The notes: a model not told the origin generated them from the sequence alone. A DNA stretch of 64,000 bases from Planococcus beigongshangi (GCF_016820495.1 NZ_JADHDU010000003.1:372367-436366), one strand, 5' to 3'; positions 52,031 through 61,376 are shown, numbered from the stretch's first letter. Made by a program: numbers and translations.

Positions 52031-54286
52031 ATGGTTAAGAATAATGTTTTTCCGATTTCACTATTCATATTTGTCATTGGCGGATTTTACGGCTGGACCT
52101 CCTATTTTGAAGGGAATCTATTGCTCGTCGCCACTGGCATCAATGTGCTTGAAATCCTTGTCGGGATGGCCGGTATCTTCTGGATTTTTCAGGCCTATCG
52201 AGGCGCCATTCCCAGGCAAAGGAGTTTTTGGGTGCTGCTGTTGACTGGTCTTATTATCTATATCGCCGCCAATTGGATATGGCTGTATGATCAATTATTC
52301 CGCGGGTCGCCGGACTTTTCAGACGCCTCTTATCTGATTTGGATGATGGGTTATCTTTTTTTCCTGGCTGCCTTGATCGCTAAGGCGATCGAATTGCGGA
52401 AAGAATCCCCAGGGCCGTCCTATATTTTCAATATCACGGTCTTTATGATTACCGTCATTGCCGTCTGTTTTCAATACTTGATAAATCCAGCGGTTGACGT
52501 GCCGGGAACTACCTGGATTTCCGTCGCAACGGCGGTTGTCTATCCGATCATCGACTTGTCGATCATCTTGATTGCCACAATTTTGTACTATCAGATGCTG
52601 AAAGACCGGAAACGGGATTGGCTGCTGATCCTGGTGGCTGCGTTTTTCCTTCAGATCACAGCTGATTTTCTTTTCGCCTATGCAGGATTCAATGGCAGTT
52701 ACGAGCAGGGCCATCTGATCGATCTGCTGTGGCTGCTGTCGACGATGTATATCGGGTTAGCAGGCTATTTCGGCAAGATGGGAGATACGAAAGATGTCTG
52801 GCTTTTAAAGAATCCGGTCAGGGGTCAGGAGGAAACTTTTCCATATTACAGTATCCTCGTCCTGCTGGTGATGGTTGCCAATAGTTATGATTTTGACTTC
52901 AATGCGCTCAGTCTGGGATTATTGCTCACTTTCTTCCTCGTGCTCGGCAGGCAGCTGCATATTCAGCAGAAGAACCGCCATTTGATGAATGAGTACCGGT
53001 ATCTCGCTTATCATGATCCGCTGACGAATCTGCGCAACAGAGGCAGTTTTGTGGAAGAGATCGAGTGCGTCCTAACGGAGAATTCCACGAGGGAGACGGC
53101 TTTGCTGCTGATTGACCTGGATCAGTTTAAAGTGATCAACGATACGCTCGGCCACCATGTCGGCGATAAAGTACTCGAGCAGACGGCTGCACGGCTGCAG
53201 ACGGTCATCGAAGACAATATGCTGCTGTTCCGCATGGGCGGAGACGAGTTCGTCATCGTCATCATCGGTGATACAGACAATCAAAGCGTGGCGACAGCCG
53301 AGAATTTGCTGGCTCTTTTCCGGGAGTCCATGCCCATCGATGAATATGAAGTGGATGTTACGCCGAGTATCGGCATCAGTAAATTTCCGAATCATGGCCA
53401 TACGGCGGAAGAGCTGATGAAGAATGCGGACGCCGCGATGTACCTGTCGAAAGAAAACGGCAAAAATGGCTACAGTATTTTTAATGCTGAAATGAGCCAG
53501 GACAATGTACGGAAAATGACGATCGAGATTGAATTGAAAAAAGCGATCTCCAAAAAACAGCTGCAGCTGTATTATCAGCCGAAAGTGGATCTTCGGAACA
53601 ATAAAACCATCGGCATGGAAGCGTTGCTGCGCTGGCAGCATCCGTCTCTCGGATGGGTGTCCCCGGACGAATTCATCCCTGTCGCTGAAGAGACCGGACA
53701 AATTGTTTCGATCGGCGAATGGGTGCTGCGGGAAGCGTGCCGGCAGAACAGAGCTTGGCAGGACATGGGCTTTCCGCCATTGACGGTATCGGTCAACGTT
53801 TCCGTTCTGCAGTTCAGGCATTCGGATTTTTTGGGGACTGTCCAGCAGATTCTGGATGAAACGGCTCTGGATTCGCAATATCTGGAGCTGGAGATTACTG
53901 AAAGCATCATGCAAAACATCAAAGAAAGCATCATCATTCTGGATGGCCTTCATCAGATGGGTATCAAAGCTTCCATCGACGATTTTGGAACCGGCTATTC
54001 TTCTCTGCATGTTTTGCAGAAACTGCCGATCGACACATTGAAAATCGACAAGTCCTTTGTGGATGAGCTGGACGCGGATCCGTTGAACCCAATGGTGAAA
54101 GCCATCGTCGACCTCGGATTAAACCTGAACATGACGCTTGTCGCTGAAGGAATCGAATCCGAAAATCAGGTGAATGTCCTGCTCGGACACGGCTGCACAA
54201 TCGGCCAGGGTTATCTGTTCTCGAAACCGGTCACAGCGACTGACTTCGAAGAATTAATGGCAGCTCGTCTTGGACAACTGAAATAA
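52031..54286 (+). CDS. Membrane GGDEF-EAL c-di-GMP turnover protein
   Basis: A 751-residue membrane protein. Seen: about nine hydrophobic spans in residues 1-315, a GGDEF domain with RMGGDEF near residue 402, and an EAL domain with GMEALLRW near residue 528 and DDFGTGYSSL near 654. Both motifs are intact, so it could make or break c-di-GMP. ATG 52031 follows AAAGGAAGA. Solitary gene with its own strong terminator. Confidence 0.93.
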   Translation: MVKNNVFPISLFIFVIGGFYGWTSYFEGNLLLVATGINVLEILVGMAGIFWIFQAYRGAIPRQRSFWVLLLTGLIIYIAANWIWLYDQLFRGSPDFSDASYLIWMMGYLFFLAALIAKAIELRKESPGPSYIFNITVFMITVIAVCFQYLINPAVDVPGTTWISVATAVVYPIIDLSIILIATILYYQMLKDRKRDWLLILVAAFFLQITADFLFAYAGFNGSYEQGHLIDLLWLLSTMYIGLAGYFGKMGDTKDVWLLKNPVRGQEETFPYYSILVLLVMVANSYDFDFNALSLGLLLTFFLVLGRQLHIQQKNRHLMNEYRYLAYHDPLTNLRNRGSFVEEIECVLTENSTRETALLLIDLDQFKVINDTLGHHVGDKVLEQTAARLQTVIEDNMLLFRMGGDEFVIVIIGDTDNQSVATAENLLALFRESMPIDEYEVDVTPSIGISKFPNHGHTAEELMKNADAAMYLSKENGKNGYSIFNAEMSQDNVRKMTIEIELKKAISKKQLQLYYQPKVDLRNNKTIGMEALLRWQHPSLGWVSPDEFIPVAEETGQIVSIGEWVLREACRQNRAWQDMGFPPLTVSVNVSVLQFRHSDFLGTVQQILDETALDSQYLELEITESIMQNIKESIIILDGLHQMGIKASIDDFGTGYSSLHVLQKLPIDTLKIDKSFVDELDADPLNPMVKAIVDLGLNLNMTLVAEGIESENQVNVLLGHGCTIGQGYLFSKPVTATDFEELMAARLGQLK

Positions 54287-54290
54287 AGAA

Positions 54291-54335
54291 AGAGGGCTCC
54301 CCGCCATTCTGATGAATGGCGGGGAGCCCTCTTGT
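54291..54335 (+). terminator. Very strong terminator after the GGDEF-EAL gene
   Basis: Nineteen-base perfect stem AGAGGGCTCCCCGCCATTC / GAATGGCGGGGAGCCCTCT with a TGAT loop, then TTG. It also suits the minus strand (A-run before the left arm). Confidence 0.88.
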
Positions 54336-54372
54336 AGTTTGGGAGACGCAGATTTCACGGTTTTATTAGCTG

Positions 54373-54503
54373 ACGGCGGATATAATCGCCCAACGGCGGA
54401 TATAATTTCTCAACGGCGGATATAATCGCTCAATGACGGATATAATTTCTCAACGGCGGATATAATCGCTCAATGACGGATATATTCCCCCAACGGCGGA
54501 TAT
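54373..54503. repeat. Tandem array of 20-bp repeats
   Basis: Seven units (last partial) beginning ACGGCGGATATAATCGCCCA and varying at the 3' end (CGCTCA / TTTCTCA) and at the start (ATGACGG in two units). Each unit holds TATAAT or similar. It lies between the GGDEF-EAL and sortase genes and overlaps the end of neither. Confidence 0.85.
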
Positions 54504-54506
54504 CCG

Positions 54507-55475
54507 TCATTCGCCAGCCGCCGTCTTCTCCGATTCATTCAAATCCACATCAACCGATGAAACGTAATAGCGTTTTGCTGGATCTGCTGCGAGCTCGACT
54601 TTCTTCCGGTCGAACAGCGAGACGGTGGCGATTTTCGTCATCTGGCCGCTTTCGATGTCTTCTTCGTAGACGCGGTAGCCGATGATGGCGTCGTCGCGGA
54701 CCGCATGCCATGACAGATTGAACGCCGTTACGGTGACGTTTGTCGGTGCTTCCGGCTGCTGGAGCTGAACGCTCGAATCGGATACAAGTTCCGCTGTCAC
54801 GACCAGGCGTTCTTCATGTGAACCGGTGTTTCGGTCAAAAGTGCCGGTGCAGGTGATCAGATTGATCATCCGGCCGTCCGAGGCGCCGAAGATATCGGCG
54901 ATCGGGGCTTCATCGGTCGGATAGCTGTTTTTTTCATTGATCTTGAAGATCATTTTCCGGCCATCCCCATCTGTGATGATGACTGTTTCACCGGGTTCGA
55001 CATTCGACAGGTGATAGAAGATGGCCGGTCCAGTCAGGCTATCGACATGTCCGGCAAGAACGGCATGGCCTTTTGCGCCAACTTTGAAGCCGGGTTCGAA
55101 CCAGCCGGCCTGATTGATGTCTTCAGGTACACCCATTTCACCGTTGTCGAGTACGCCGGTCGCTTCAATGGATGCGTCGACGCCGATGGATGGAATGGTG
55201 ATCCGTGCCGGAATCATGCCTTGGATGCTTTGCTGACGCTGTTTCTGTAATTCCTGCAATTTTTCGCGCTGTGCAGGAAGAATCGGGAATTCAGCGATTT
55301 TGTCGACTTTTTCATTGGTGGCCAATTGCTCAGCCGGTGTTTGTTCCAGCGTTTCAGGAAGGTTGAGCTGAGCGATGTCTTCTTCAAAAGTCGGTTCCCC
55401 GGCCATCGGCTTGAGGATGACAAACAGCACTCCGCAAAGGAGGATTGCTGTTGCCATTGTCCAAAATTGTCTCAT
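54507..55475 (-). CDS. Class F sortase with C-terminal fibronectin-like extension
   Basis: A transpeptidase of 322 residues. Seen: N-terminal anchor (about 7-21), sortase core with catalytic H143 (LAGHVDS), C209 (LITCTG) and R223, then an extra segment from about 232 (PTNVTVTAFNLSWHAVRDDAIIGYRVYEED) resembling a fibronectin type III domain, which is unusual in sortases. It probably anchors the MPATG protein encoded by the next gene on the same strand. Confidence 0.85.
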   Translation of the reverse strand: MRQFWTMATAILLCGVLFVILKPMAGEPTFEEDIAQLNLPETLEQTPAEQLATNEKVDKIAEFPILPAQREKLQELQKQRQQSIQGMIPARITIPSIGVDASIEATGVLDNGEMGVPEDINQAGWFEPGFKVGAKGHAVLAGHVDSLTGPAIFYHLSNVEPGETVIITDGDGRKMIFKINEKNSYPTDEAPIADIFGASDGRMINLITCTGTFDRNTGSHEERLVVTAELVSDSSVQLQQPEAPTNVTVTAFNLSWHAVRDDAIIGYRVYEEDIESGQMTKIATVSLFDRKKVELAADPAKRYYVSSVDVDLNESEKTAAGE

Positions 55476-55499
55476 CGCCCATGCTCCTTTCCAGTTTGC

Positions 55500-56831
55500 T
55501 TATTGCTGTCTTCTCTGACGAAACGTCATAGTTCCCGCTCCTGCAAGTACAAGTGTGCTGAGTGCAATCCAGATCATCATTGTGCTGGATTCATTCGCTG
55601 TGCCGCCAAGCCCTGTAGCCGGCATTTTTTCTGGTACAGCTGTTTCGAATTTTTCAGGGAACTGGTCAACGATGGCTCCGCTCAATGCTTTACCGATTGC
55701 GAAGACGATTGTGTAACCCTCACGGTACGTATTGTATGAAGCGTCGAAATCACCAGATGCATATTGTGTGAATGTGTCCACTACCGATTGTTCATGAGCT
55801 GCCACATTCGCGATTGTTTCGTCCATCGGCAGACGTTCTTCTGTTGCTGTGCTTAGGAAAGTTCCAAGGTCAGTGGCGAATGTTTCAATCAAAGCGGATT
55901 GTGCCTGCATGATCGCTTCTTCATTGCCATCTGCCTGTGCAGCTGCCAGGTCACTTTGGATGGAGATATGTTCGTTATTCCATAATTCCGCGAAGGCAGT
56001 AGCTGCATCATCTCCGTAGAAAGAGGCGATGGCTGCACTGAATTCTGCCGTGTTCTGGTCTTGCGCCCAATCAGCAAAGTCAAAATCTTCCGCTCCGTTA
56101 AAGCCTTTTGCCATGCTCAATTGTGAAAGTGCGAAATGCTCTGCTGCAATGCGGCTGACGGTCGAACGGAAGTCGCCGGCTGCTGTGTTCGGATCGGAAA
56201 ACTGGTCCGGGAATTGTGCTGCAATGGCGCCACTGATGGCACTGCCTGCTCCGAAAATCTGTTTGAAGCCGTCAAGATAAGCCATGTAGGAAGCTTCGTA
56301 TTCACCATCTACATAAAGGTCGAACGTGTTCTGGACGAAATCTTCATGCGCGCGGAGTGCTTCAGTCGCACCTTCTGCCGGCAGGTTGCCTTCAGTGGCG
56401 GATCCAAGGAAAGCACCCATTTCATCTACGAACGACTGCACTGTGTCCAATGCTTCTTCCTGTGCCATTTCGTCTCCCGCTTTCACGGCCATCGCATATT
56501 CATCGGTCCCGGTGTTGTGCTTATCGAAAATTTCTGCGAAAGCGGCTCCGCCTTCTTCACCGTAGACGGAAGCGATGACCGGTTCCATGTCCGCTGTGTT
56601 GGCATCAAGTGCCGCCATGGCTGCTTCAGCTGCCGCGTCACCTTCGTAGATTTTCATCATCGAATCGACTGCCAGTGTGTAATGCTCCGATAACAGGGAA
56701 TCCAGTGTTGCCCGAAGTTCCACCCCGGTTGTTTCCACCGGAGAACCTTCCTCCGCGCTTACTGCCATGCCCATACCCGGAACCAATAATGCCGTACCCA
56801 ATATCGGTGCCAAAACTTTTCTGAATTTCAT
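55500..56831 (-). CDS. Secreted wall protein with MPATG sorting signal
   Basis: A 443-residue protein. Seen: signal peptide (about 1-27), two similar halves (LLSEHYTLAVDSMMKIYEG / IAAEHFALSQLSMAKGFNG; AHEDFVQNTF / AHEQSVVDTF) of roughly 190 residues each, and a C-terminal sorting signal MPATG (about 403), hydrophobic span and RQRRQQ tail. MPATG in place of LPxTG is uncommon. ATG 56831 follows AAAGGAG. The sortase gene lies directly downstream, so it is the likely substrate. Confidence 0.84.
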   Translation of the reverse strand: MKFRKVLAPILGTALLVPGMGMAVSAEEGSPVETTGVELRATLDSLLSEHYTLAVDSMMKIYEGDAAAEAAMAALDANTADMEPVIASVYGEEGGAAFAEIFDKHNTGTDEYAMAVKAGDEMAQEEALDTVQSFVDEMGAFLGSATEGNLPAEGATEALRAHEDFVQNTFDLYVDGEYEASYMAYLDGFKQIFGAGSAISGAIAAQFPDQFSDPNTAAGDFRSTVSRIAAEHFALSQLSMAKGFNGAEDFDFADWAQDQNTAEFSAAIASFYGDDAATAFAELWNNEHISIQSDLAAAQADGNEEAIMQAQSALIETFATDLGTFLSTATEERLPMDETIANVAAHEQSVVDTFTQYASGDFDASYNTYREGYTIVFAIGKALSGAIVDQFPEKFETAVPEKMPATGLGGTANESSTMMIWIALSTLVLAGAGTMTFRQRRQQ

Positions 56832-57085
56832 CGTCAACACTCCTTTTTTTGTTTCTACAGGCATAACGGGCGGGTTTCCGGTTTAGATCACCTTTTTTTG
56901 AAAAAAGATTTTTTATTGGAATAAACCTTTTGATAAGCCGCTGATTTTATTGCCATGGCTGATCTAAAATGGCTCTTTGTACGTTATATAGGTAAGCTTA
57001 CGAAAATAAAACCGGTCCCTCTTTCTCCGGAATGCTCCGGTGTAGTAAGCTTGTACTATGCCACAAGAATCGAAGGAGAACAGCG

Positions 57086-57652
57086 ATGGAGAAAAGTTCC
57101 GATACGTTGCTTTACACGCGCATCCGGGAAAAAGATAAGGATGCGCTGGAAGATCTGTACGACCGCTATGAGAAGATCCTCTTTTCGTTTCTTTATAAAA
57201 TGACGCAGGACCGTGAGCTCGCAGAGGAAGCGCTGCAGGAAGTGTTCATTAAAATCTGGCGGGGCGTCGGCGATTACGACGACAGCAAAGGGAAATTCAG
57301 TTCCTGGCTGTTCCGCATGGCGCAGAATTCGGCGATCGACCTGATCCGCAAACGCAAAAAGCCGACCGTGGGGCTGGAGGAAATTGCAGAAATGCCGAGT
57401 GCGGAACGAAGCGTCGAAGGGACGGCCGAATGGCAGGAAGAGAAAGAACACATCCAGGCGGCGGTGTCGCAATTATCCGCCGAACAGCAGGAGATGATCC
57501 AATTATTTTACTTTAAAGGCCACACACACGAAAAAATCGCCGAACTGTCCGGACTGCCGCTCGGAACCGTCAAGAGCAGGATCCGTCTGGCGCTCGGCAA
57601 ATTAAAGAAAACACTGCACGGAATGCAGGGAAAGGGGGCTTACGATGAATAA
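57086..57652 (+). CDS. ECF-type RNA polymerase sigma factor (SigK/SigW-like)
   Basis: A 188-residue sigma factor. Seen: region 2 (LYDRYEKILFSFLYKM, EALQEVFIKIWRG, FSSWLFRMAQNSAIDLIRKR) and region 4 (MIQLFYFKGHTHEKIAELSGLPLGTVKSRIRLALGKL). ATG 57086 follows AAGGAGAA. It overlaps the anti-sigma gene and is divergent from the sortase-substrate operon, which it may control (inferred). Confidence 0.92.
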   Translation: MEKSSDTLLYTRIREKDKDALEDLYDRYEKILFSFLYKMTQDRELAEEALQEVFIKIWRGVGDYDDSKGKFSSWLFRMAQNSAIDLIRKRKKPTVGLEEIAEMPSAERSVEGTAEWQEEKEHIQAAVSQLSAEQQEMIQLFYFKGHTHEKIAELSGLPLGTVKSRIRLALGKLKKTLHGMQGKGAYDE

Positions 57653-58418
57653 CGAATTATGCGATGGATTGGTGGATTATTTAAATGGTACACTTTCTAT
57701 AGAAGAAACCCGTGAATTTGAAGAACACTTGAAAACATGCGAAGACTGCCGGGAAATTGTCGACGCAACCGGACAGCTCCCTTACCTGTCAGACCAGGAA
57801 GAACCGCCGGCGGGCATGAAATCACGGATTCTCGCGAATGTTTTTGAGGAAGAAGAGGAACCCGTACCGGTCGTTTCCGCTGTAGAACCGGGCAAGACTG
57901 ACATCGAAATGGGCCGCGCACCGGCCAATCCGGAATTGACGGTGACTCCGGTGACTGACCGGAAACGCAAACGGGTCTGGTGGACACCCCTGATTGCCGC
58001 CGCTCTATTGGTGTCACTGCTCGGCAATGCTTATACTTTCATGCAATTGCAGAACGAACAGCCGGCACCGGCCGAGCCGCAGACGGCGTTCCAGTCGATC
58101 GATCTGCAGCCGAGCGAAGGTTTTGGCGGCGGTGCGACAGCCGCGGTGATCGAGCAGGCTGACGGCGCTTTGAATCTCGTCGTGACGGCAGAACAATTGG
58201 CTGCGCTTGAGGGCGAGCAGATCTATCAGGTCTGGCTGATCGAAGGCGACAATCCGATTCCGGCCGGCGCATTCACGGCGAATGCCAACGGAGAAGGCGC
58301 TGCTTTGTTTAATATTGAAAACAACACCGAAGAATGGGATACCATCGCGATCACACTCGAACCGCAGCCTGGCAACGAATCGCCACAGGGCCAAGTGGTG
58401 CTGAGCGCGGGACTATAA
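57645..58418 (+). CDS. Anti-sigma factor (RskA-like, zinc-finger)
   Basis: A 257-residue membrane anti-sigma factor. Seen: N-terminal zinc motif (EFEEHLKTCEDC), one membrane span (about 109-127), and an extracellular RskA-type domain (YQVWLIEGDNPIPAGAF). It likely holds the preceding sigma factor at the membrane until a signal arrives. Overlaps sigma by 8 bases. Confidence 0.88.
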   Translation: MNNELCDGLVDYLNGTLSIEETREFEEHLKTCEDCREIVDATGQLPYLSDQEEPPAGMKSRILANVFEEEEEPVPVVSAVEPGKTDIEMGRAPANPELTVTPVTDRKRKRVWWTPLIAAALLVSLLGNAYTFMQLQNEQPAPAEPQTAFQSIDLQPSEGFGGGATAAVIEQADGALNLVVTAEQLAALEGEQIYQVWLIEGDNPIPAGAFTANANGEGAALFNIENNTEEWDTIAITLEPQPGNESPQGQVVLSAGL

Positions 58419-58430
58419 ACTTTTAGGAAG

Positions 58431-58460
58431 ACCGGCTGCCGGGTGCAGCCGGTTTTTTTA
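58431..58460 (+). terminator. Terminator of the sigma/anti-sigma operon
   Basis: Nine-base perfect stem ACCGGCTGC / GCAGCCGGT with a 5-base loop, then seven T. Confidence 0.9.
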
Positions 58461-58487
58461 TTGCTGGGGGCTGAATGTGGAGGTTGT

Positions 58488-58571
58488 GGGCGGGAGAGGG
58501 ATGTTTGTGCGCGGGAGAACCATACTTATGCGCGGGAGACACATGTTTATGCGCGGGAAAACATCTTTTGT
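58488..58571. repeat. Tandem array of 21-bp GCGGGAG repeats
   Basis: Four units of 21 bases starting at 58488, 58509, 58530 and 58551, each with (G)CGGGA(G/A), e.g. GCGCGGGAGACACATGTTTAT. Because 21 is a multiple of three, all stay in frame, creating a false open frame. Confidence 0.85.
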
Positions 58572-58751
58572 GCTCAACTCAATATATTTGTGATATGAAT
58601 GTTAATTTTTTCGCCCACATAACCCCCAACCCCAAATTCAAGAACAACAGCGGACGTTTTTCGCCTTGCGAAAAACTCCAATCCCTTAAAGGAAGACTTC
58701 GCATCCGCGAAGCCTTTTTCATTATTAAAGCCCCTATTATTAAAATTTATG

Positions 58752-58802
58752 TGGTGGCACCCCGGTAATAATTTCAGACTCTTCCAGCAGAAGAGCCTGT
58801 TT
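58752..58802 (+). promoter_or_regulatory. T-box-like antiterminator/terminator remnant
   Basis: GTGGTGGCACCCCGG resembles the T-box core (GGTGGNACCGCGG) and is followed by a hairpin GACTCTTC / GAAGAGCC and TTTTATTT. No specifier stem was recognised and the next gene is not an amino-acid gene, so it may be a decayed T-box or chance. Confidence 0.3.
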
Positions 58803-58894
58803 TATTTGCATCAATCAAAAATTTTAGAGGGAATGTGCAAAGCCCAGGCGAAATATTAAAGAAGGTAATTTGGATGGATTGAAAGGAAGATGAA

Positions 58895-59488
58895 ATGAAA
58901 GACATGATGAAGCGGATCATAGACAATTTATCGCCGATTGAAAACGGCAGGCGGCTGATTATCGGCATCGACGGCATGAGCCGGTCGGGCAAGACGACGC
59001 TTGCCGGCGAATTGAAGCGGCAGTTTGAAAATGAGGGGGTGCGGGCCGTCATTTTCCATCTTGATGATTTGATCGTCGAAAGAGCCCGGCGCTACGGCAC
59101 AGGCGAAGAAGAGTGGCTGGAATACTACGGGCTGCAATGGGAAACCGGTTGGCTGCGGGAACATTTTTTCAAACGGCTGAAAACTGAAGATGAGCTGACG
59201 CTGCCGTTTTACGACGGGCAGGCGGACCGGCATGAGTGCCGGGAAATCTCTCTTCCAGATTCCGGTGTCATCATTATCGAGGGCGTTTTTCTGCAGCGCC
59301 CGGAGTGGCGGGGCTTTTGCGATTATGTGATTTATGTGGACAGTCCGCGGCAAAGGCGCATTGAGCGGGAGGCGGAGGTTGTTCAGCACAACCGGGAAAA
59401 ATTCGAGAATCGCTATTGGCCAGCGGAGGAATATTACGAAAAGGTGGAAGAACCGCAGACACGTGCGGATTTGATTGTCCGGAATTAA
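58895..59488 (+). CDS. P-loop kinase (uridine kinase-like)
   Basis: A 197-residue kinase. Seen: P-loop GIDGMSRSGKTT at about 24-35, FHLDDLIVERARRYG, and a lid region with DSPRQRRIEREAE. Uridine-kinase-like fold; substrate unknown. GGAAGATG site before ATG. Confidence 0.78.
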   Translation: MKDMMKRIIDNLSPIENGRRLIIGIDGMSRSGKTTLAGELKRQFENEGVRAVIFHLDDLIVERARRYGTGEEEWLEYYGLQWETGWLREHFFKRLKTEDELTLPFYDGQADRHECREISLPDSGVIIIEGVFLQRPEWRGFCDYVIYVDSPRQRRIEREAEVVQHNREKFENRYWPAEEYYEKVEEPQTRADLIVRN

Positions 59489-59533
59489 TCGGATCACAAT
59501 TGCCGGCGGACCGCCAAAAGGGAGACAAAAGAA

Positions 59534-60253
59534 ATGACGGCATACAATAAAACAGCACCGCTCGAAGCGGCGCAGAAGTTCATCGAAAGGTATTTTCCTG
59601 ATTGCGACGCAGCGCTGCTTGCCGGAAGTGTGGTGAGAGGGGAAGCTACCGCAACGTCAGACCTGGATATTGTCGTGTTTGACGGGAATACTTTGGCTTC
59701 CTACCGGGAATCACTGGTGGCGTTCGACTGGCAGATTGAAGTATTTGTCCATAACCTGACGTCCTATAAAGCCTATTTTCAGCAGGACGCGGAACGGGCA
59801 AGGCCGTCGCTGCCGCGGATGGTGGCGGAAGGAGCCGTTTTGCGGGACAGCGGTGTAGTCGATGCCATTAAAGAAGAAGCGGCGCAATTGCTTGCAGAAG
59901 GGCCTGCCCTTTGGACGCCGGAAACCATCCGCACCAAACGCTATTTTCTGACCGATATGCTGGATGATTTCATCGGCTGCACGGAGCGTTCGGAAGGGAT
60001 GTTCATTGCCGGAACACTGGCGGAACTGGTTGCGGAGTTCGAACTCAGGACGCATGGCAAATGGATCGGCGCATCGAAATGGATCGTCCGGGCATTAAAG
60101 CAGCATGATGAAGATTTCGCGGAGCGTTTCGTCCGAGCATTTGATGCCTACTACCGAACTGACGATAAAGACAAAGTTATCCGGCTGGCCGATGCCGTTA
60201 TGGAACCGTACGGCGGCAGCCTGTTCGAAGGGTTTTCGCTCGGCAACCCCTGA
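59534..60253 (+). CDS. Nucleotidyltransferase-domain protein
   Basis: A 239-residue protein. Seen: GSVVRGEATATSDLDIVVF (the GSxxxG..SDxD motif of the pol-beta superfamily) and a helical C-terminal half. Related to aminoglycoside-type or stand-alone nucleotidyltransferases; substrate unknown. GGGAGAC precedes the ATG. Confidence 0.78.
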   Translation: MTAYNKTAPLEAAQKFIERYFPDCDAALLAGSVVRGEATATSDLDIVVFDGNTLASYRESLVAFDWQIEVFVHNLTSYKAYFQQDAERARPSLPRMVAEGAVLRDSGVVDAIKEEAAQLLAEGPALWTPETIRTKRYFLTDMLDDFIGCTERSEGMFIAGTLAELVAEFELRTHGKWIGASKWIVRALKQHDEDFAERFVRAFDAYYRTDDKDKVIRLADAVMEPYGGSLFEGFSLGNP

Positions 60254-60263
60254 ACCTGAAAAG

Positions 60264-60290
60264 TCCTCCCGGAAACGAGTTCCGGGAGGA
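60264..60290 (-). terminator. Terminator of the LOV-STAS gene
   Basis: Eleven-base stem TCCTCCCGGAA / TTCCGGGAGGA with a 5-base loop; on the minus strand followed by CTTTTC. Confidence 0.7.
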
Positions 60291-60303
60291 GAGGGGTCCA
60301 TTC

Positions 60304-61098
60304 TTATTTGTCTGCATCCAAGCTGATGCCGATGGAGTGTTCGATCGCCTGGCGGACTGTCGAAAAAGTTGTCAGTGATTGGCTGTCGAACGGCAGGCTG
60401 GAAATTTCCATCGCGGCTTTCGCATTGATGCCGGTGACGTAAAGTTTTCCGCCCATCAGACGCAGGACGTCCTGGATCATCAGCAGTCGGTGGATGAAAG
60501 AGCTGCCTTCCCACAACACGCCTGAGATGTCGATGATGATGTGGTGCACCGCATTTTTTTGGACGTATTCACTCAGTTTGTCGGTCAGCACTGAAAAACG
60601 TTCGTCGTTCATCTTGCCGACAAGCGTCACAGCGCCGAGGTTATCGTTGATGGGCAAAATCGGCAGCATCAGGCGGTTGATCTCGTCTTCCTGCTCGATC
60701 AGCAGAAGCCGCTGGTTTTCCTCAACCGATATATCGGTCTGGGTGCCGATGAAATAAAGATGATCTTCGATGGTGACCGGTTCGATATTCAAACGGTTCC
60801 AGAACGGTGTGCCGTCTTTGCGGAAATTCCGTAATACGACAGTGACCGGCTCCGTATTGGAGATGGCCTCCCGTATTTGGCGGACGGCATCCTGCTGGGT
60901 TTCATCGCCTTGCAGAAAGCGGCAATTCTTCCCCATGATTTCTTCCCGGCCATAGCCGGTTAATTTTTCAAATGTGTGGTTGGTGTAAATGATGGGATTG
61001 TCAGGCTGCTGCGGGTCTGTCACCGCAGTGGCAACCTGGCTGCCGTCGAGCATCGCCTCAAAAAGGGCGGATTGAGTGTCGGGACTTAAATGTTTCAT
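60304..61098 (-). CDS. LOV-STAS blue-light photoreceptor (YtvA-like)
   Basis: A 264-residue cytosolic light sensor. Seen: LOV domain with GKNCRFLQG (photoactive Cys59) and FWNRLNIEPV, a linker helix, and a STAS domain (IIIDISGVLWEGSSFI). In B. subtilis YtvA activates the SigB stress response under blue light. The start is the ATG at 61098 with GGAG upstream; a longer frame adds 34 residues without support. Confidence 0.92.
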   Translation of the reverse strand: MKHLSPDTQSALFEAMLDGSQVATAVTDPQQPDNPIIYTNHTFEKLTGYGREEIMGKNCRFLQGDETQQDAVRQIREAISNTEPVTVVLRNFRKDGTPFWNRLNIEPVTIEDHLYFIGTQTDISVEENQRLLLIEQEDEINRLMLPILPINDNLGAVTLVGKMNDERFSVLTDKLSEYVQKNAVHHIIIDISGVLWEGSSFIHRLLMIQDVLRLMGGKLYVTGINAKAAMEISSLPFDSQSLTTFSTVRQAIEHSIGISLDADK

Positions 61099-61376
61099 CG
61101 CATTATTCTCCAGTCTTTTTATAATAGTAGGATTGCAAAAAAATTGACCGGAGAGTCGGGAATATTGGTGCCTCCGTATAAGAATATTTGTCAGCGGCAT
61201 GGAGTCGAATTATTCAGTGTATCTTCAACGTTAAGTTTACAGACAGCAGCTGCCGCTTGTCCAGAAATATGGAAACGGGCCGGAGTCACGGCAATCCGGG
61301 GTGAACATGTTTTATTCGCTTTCATCAGGGAATTTAGAAGGAAGATGATAAACCACATTCAGAGAGGAGCATGATG

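Larger units (their letters stand above)
58461..58894. other. Intergenic region with repeats and a T-box-like remnant
   Basis: No gene supported; an open frame at 58475-58768 arises from the 21-bp repeats. Contains the repeat array, a hairpin near 58695-58720 and a possible T-box end (both below). Confidence 0.5.

Noticed and set aside
54373-54503. CRISPR-like array
   Set aside because: The units are 20 bases directly adjacent with no unique spacers, and no cas genes are near; it is a tandem repeat.
58475-58768. 97-codon Cys-rich open frame
   Set aside because: It arises from the 21-bp repeats, which keep the frame open; no ribosome site and no protein-like C-terminal part.
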